A DNA stretch of 42,510 nucleotides from positions 1 through 42,510 of the forward strand of contig CAAFZT010000045.1 of the NCBI GenBank assembly GCA_900767605.1, read 5' to 3'. The notes beneath the pieces are model-generated. The model was not told the origin of the DNA and searched no databases. It saw only the letters and a program-made list of their open reading frames with translations. Origin of the DNA: Bacilli bacterium (GTDB lineage Bacteria > Bacillota_I > Bacilli_A > RFN20 > CAG-826). This document shows positions 40,832 through 42,510 of this stretch, piece after piece. Position 1 is the stretch's first letter, and every line of letters begins with the position of its first letter. The position numbers were made by a program, and so were the translations under genes.

Positions 40832-41518
40832 TTATTTTTCTGCGTTTTCAGCAGGAATTTCTGCCGAGGTTTCTTTAGAAGATGCCGTTTCGGCTTTTGG
40901 TTTTTTCCGCCACGAGAAGAACAAAGCCAGAATGACTTGGAGGGGTGCTCCAACAATCAAAATGAACCAAAGCTGTTCTTTCTGAGGGCTAAAGAATGCA
41001 AAATGGAAACAGAAACAAAGAAGAAGGCTCCATAAGAAGCAACTGACTACGACGAAGGTAGCCACTTTATTGTGATAGAAGCGGCGGGTTTCGATCGCAA
41101 TGAGAAATAAGGAGACGGGAATCATCCAAAGGAATACGGCGAATAATTCTAAAGAACGCATATTCCGGAAATAGAATTCACTCAAGAAAACGGAGACGGC
41201 CACGAGAACAACAAACATGGCAGTCATCGCAATGATTAAGGCTTTATTGATGGCCTGGGGGTCTTTCTTTTCGTCCGCGTGAATGACTTTCTCCGCGCTT
41301 TCGGGCTCGTGCTCTTGGGTCAAATAATCAACGCTCACCCCAAAATAAGAGGCGAAGTCCATCAAAATATCAATGCTAGGGCACGTATATCCCAACTCCC
41401 ATTTGGAAATGGATTTATCACTATAATGAATTTCGGAAGCGAGTTCTAATTGCGTTAAACCCTTGGCTTTTCGGAGGGAAGAAATGTTCTTTCCAATCGT
41501 CGCGGCGAGATTTTCCAT
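40832..41518 (-). CDS. XRE-family regulator fused to a four-TM membrane domain
   Basis: 228 residues. Residues 1-70 form a Cro/C1-type helix-turn-helix (ISSLRKAKGLTQLELASEIHYSDKSISKWELG). After an acidic linker come four hydrophobic segments at about 92-112, 118-142, 148-170 and 180-205. A short charged tail ends in SAEIPAENAEK. A membrane-bound DNA-binding protein of this kind may sense the envelope. The ATG is six bases after TACAAT, so the mRNA is leaderless. It separates two related surface-protein genes on the same strand and is a natural candidate for their control, which is inference. Confidence 0.88.
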   Translation of the reverse strand: MENLAATIGKNISSLRKAKGLTQLELASEIHYSDKSISKWELGYTCPSIDILMDFASYFGVSVDYLTQEHEPESAEKVIHADEKKDPQAINKALIIAMTAMFVVLVAVSVFLSEFYFRNMRSLELFAVFLWMIPVSLFLIAIETRRFYHNKVATFVVVSCFLWSLLLCFCFHFAFFSPQKEQLWFILIVGAPLQVILALFFSWRKKPKAETASSKETSAEIPAENAEK

Positions 41519-41524
41519 GCACCA

Positions 41525-41530
41525 ATTGTA
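41525..41530 (-). promoter_or_regulatory. -10 element of the XRE regulator gene
   Basis: TACAAT on the minus strand, six bases before ATG 41518; no Shine-Dalgarno site. Confidence 0.6.
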
Positions 41531-41608
41531 CGTTTCCTCGTCCCTTTCGTCAAAATGGAGAGAAAATTTTTTGAACAGGCGAAGGTTTGTTGAGCTGGGC
41601 TTTCTTCT

Positions 41609-41633
41609 AAAAAAGGACGGCTTTTGGCCGCCC
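41609..41633 (-). terminator. Terminator of the right-edge surface protein gene
   Basis: GGACGGC (41615-41621) pairs with GCCGCCC (41627-41633; one G-U pair); a run of A on the plus strand gives six U for the minus-strand transcript. Confidence 0.8.
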
Positions 41634-41652
41634 TATGGAAGCAGGATATCCG

Positions 41653-42510
41653 TTATTTGGAAAGGTAGTAGTTCCGGTGTCCTTTGTTGGCCTCGTCTAC
41701 GCCATGTCTCCATGCTTTTCCACCTTCCTTGTCGGTAGGTTCTGCATAGATGCCGACGGCTTGGTATTCGTCTCCGCTAAAGGAGAGGAAGTTCGTGGAA
41801 TAGGCCTCGCTAACGGAATCCCATCCATTGGAATAGACGCCGTTATCAAGGTTGGCAAGGACCAAGTCGATGTTGGCCTTGGCCAAGGAAAGGCGATTGC
41901 CGGTATTTTCCGCATGGAAGCTAACGCCACAATCCACATGCAACGAATTCAACGCGTGGACTTTGGTTTGACCGTCTTGGGCGAGGAAGGTTCCGCCGCC
42001 AATGACGAGGTTGATATCATCAAGGATATCAACACCCAATAAACCATTGAGGTTCAATTTGAGGGTATAGGTGACGTTATTTCCGTCGGAAGAAACACTC
42101 TTGGAGAATCCTTTATAAAGGTCATCGAAGTGAAGGGCATCTGCAAGTCCGGAAGAAGAAGTTCCTTCACCATTATTCTCAAAATAGGATTCATTAACGC
42201 CGAGAACGTATTGGAGGATGTAATTCAAGGCATCGTCTTTAAAGGCGCCTTCCTTGTTTAGTTTCACCGAATCGCGAACGTTAGCGAGTTTGCCATAATC
42301 CGAATCGCGGGTTAATAGCATCTCGGTGGTTAAGTTGCCTTCTGCGTCTTCGCGTCCATCCGAATAATAATAGAAGGAAGCATCGCGTGATCCGTCGAGT
42401 TCAAGCGGACGGAAGTAGAGGTCGTTATCCGGAGCGTTCAAACCGCGGATGACGGGGATGTTGTTTAACGATCCGGCCATCTTGATACGTGCCCCTTCTA
42501 CGGACATCAC
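41653..42510 (-). CDS. C-terminal part of a second large surface protein (partial)
   Basis: The last 285 codons of a longer gene; the start lies beyond the right edge, because the frame stays open to the last base. The sequence is beta-rich, Asn/Asp/Ser-rich, without TM segments, and ends in RNYYLSK. It resembles the C-terminal third of the giant lipoprotein in order of elements. A YYYSDGREDAEGN segment parallels CYYHGSGNDPEGS, ALNYILQYVLGVNES parallels LLWIMSYMLNMSDS, and the following paired beta segments match in spacing. It is therefore a probable paralogue, also secreted. A clean terminator follows. Confidence 0.75.
   Translation of the reverse strand: MMSVEGARIKMAGSLNNIPVIRGLNAPDNDLYFRPLELDGSRDASFYYYSDGREDAEGNLTTEMLLTRDSDYGKLANVRDSVKLNKEGAFKDDALNYILQYVLGVNESYFENNGEGTSSSGLADALHFDDLYKGFSKSVSSDGNNVTYTLKLNLNGLLGVDILDDINLVIGGGTFLAQDGQTKVHALNSLHVDCGVSFHAENTGNRLSLAKANIDLVLANLDNGVYSNGWDSVSEAYSTNFLSFSGDEYQAVGIYAEPTDKEGGKAWRHGVDEANKGHRNYYLSK

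Overview
This 42.5 kb window is chromosomal DNA of a low-to-mid GC Gram-positive-type bacterium (Bacillota), most likely an uncultured Bacilli or Erysipelotrichia/Mollicutes-related gut lineage. The evidence is a CIRCE heat-shock operator (HrcA regulon), a ClpB lacking its N-domain as in Mollicutes, PepF and PepC peptidases, Hsp33, RuvX, a YlmH-type S4 protein, Sec/lipobox lipoproteins and no outer-membrane genes. The standard bacterial code is used (TGA is a stop). The order-level placement is an inference. I found no rRNA, tRNA, CRISPR array, transposase or phage structural gene.

Layout. 1-6.4 kb: a seven-TM membrane protein, a zinc-ribbon/Sel1-repeat protein coupled to a heterodimeric ABC exporter, and a GNAT acetyltransferase. 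6.4-13 kb: an accessory block with a 1,235-residue SF1 helicase carrying a duplicated unrecognised N-terminal domain, a small coiled-coil protein, a Vsr-endonuclease/Nudix-hydrolase fusion and, convergent to them, an AlbA_2-type regulator. 13-28.6 kb: housekeeping genes (PepC, Xaa-Pro aminopeptidase, histidine phosphatase-fold protein, ADP-ribose-type Nudix, RuvX, Hsp33, TetR regulator, YlmH, GltD-like flavoprotein, CIRCE-controlled ClpB), several small membrane proteins and a lipoprotein with a barnase-like ribonuclease domain. 28.6-33.5 kb: an operon of a BaiCD-like old-yellow-enzyme flavoprotein plus the two halves of aconitase X, divergent from an EamA transporter. 33.5-35.3 kb: a second AlbA_2 regulator behind a cluster of inverted repeats, and a tiny overlapping gene pair encoding a membrane peptide that resembles a type I toxin. 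35.3-42.5 kb: PepF, a giant surface lipoprotein, an XRE regulator with a membrane domain, and the C-terminal part of a paralogous surface protein running off the window.

Two features of the whole window stand out. First, many first genes of transcription units have a good -10 hexamer only 6-13 bases before the ATG and no Shine-Dalgarno site, so their mRNAs should be leaderless or nearly so; downstream operon genes carry ordinary AGGAG-type sites. Second, convergent genes are packed end to end or overlap, up to 144 bp. The most novel-looking content is the helicase / coiled-coil / Vsr-Nudix cassette and the overlapping small-ORF pair at 35.1-35.3 kb.
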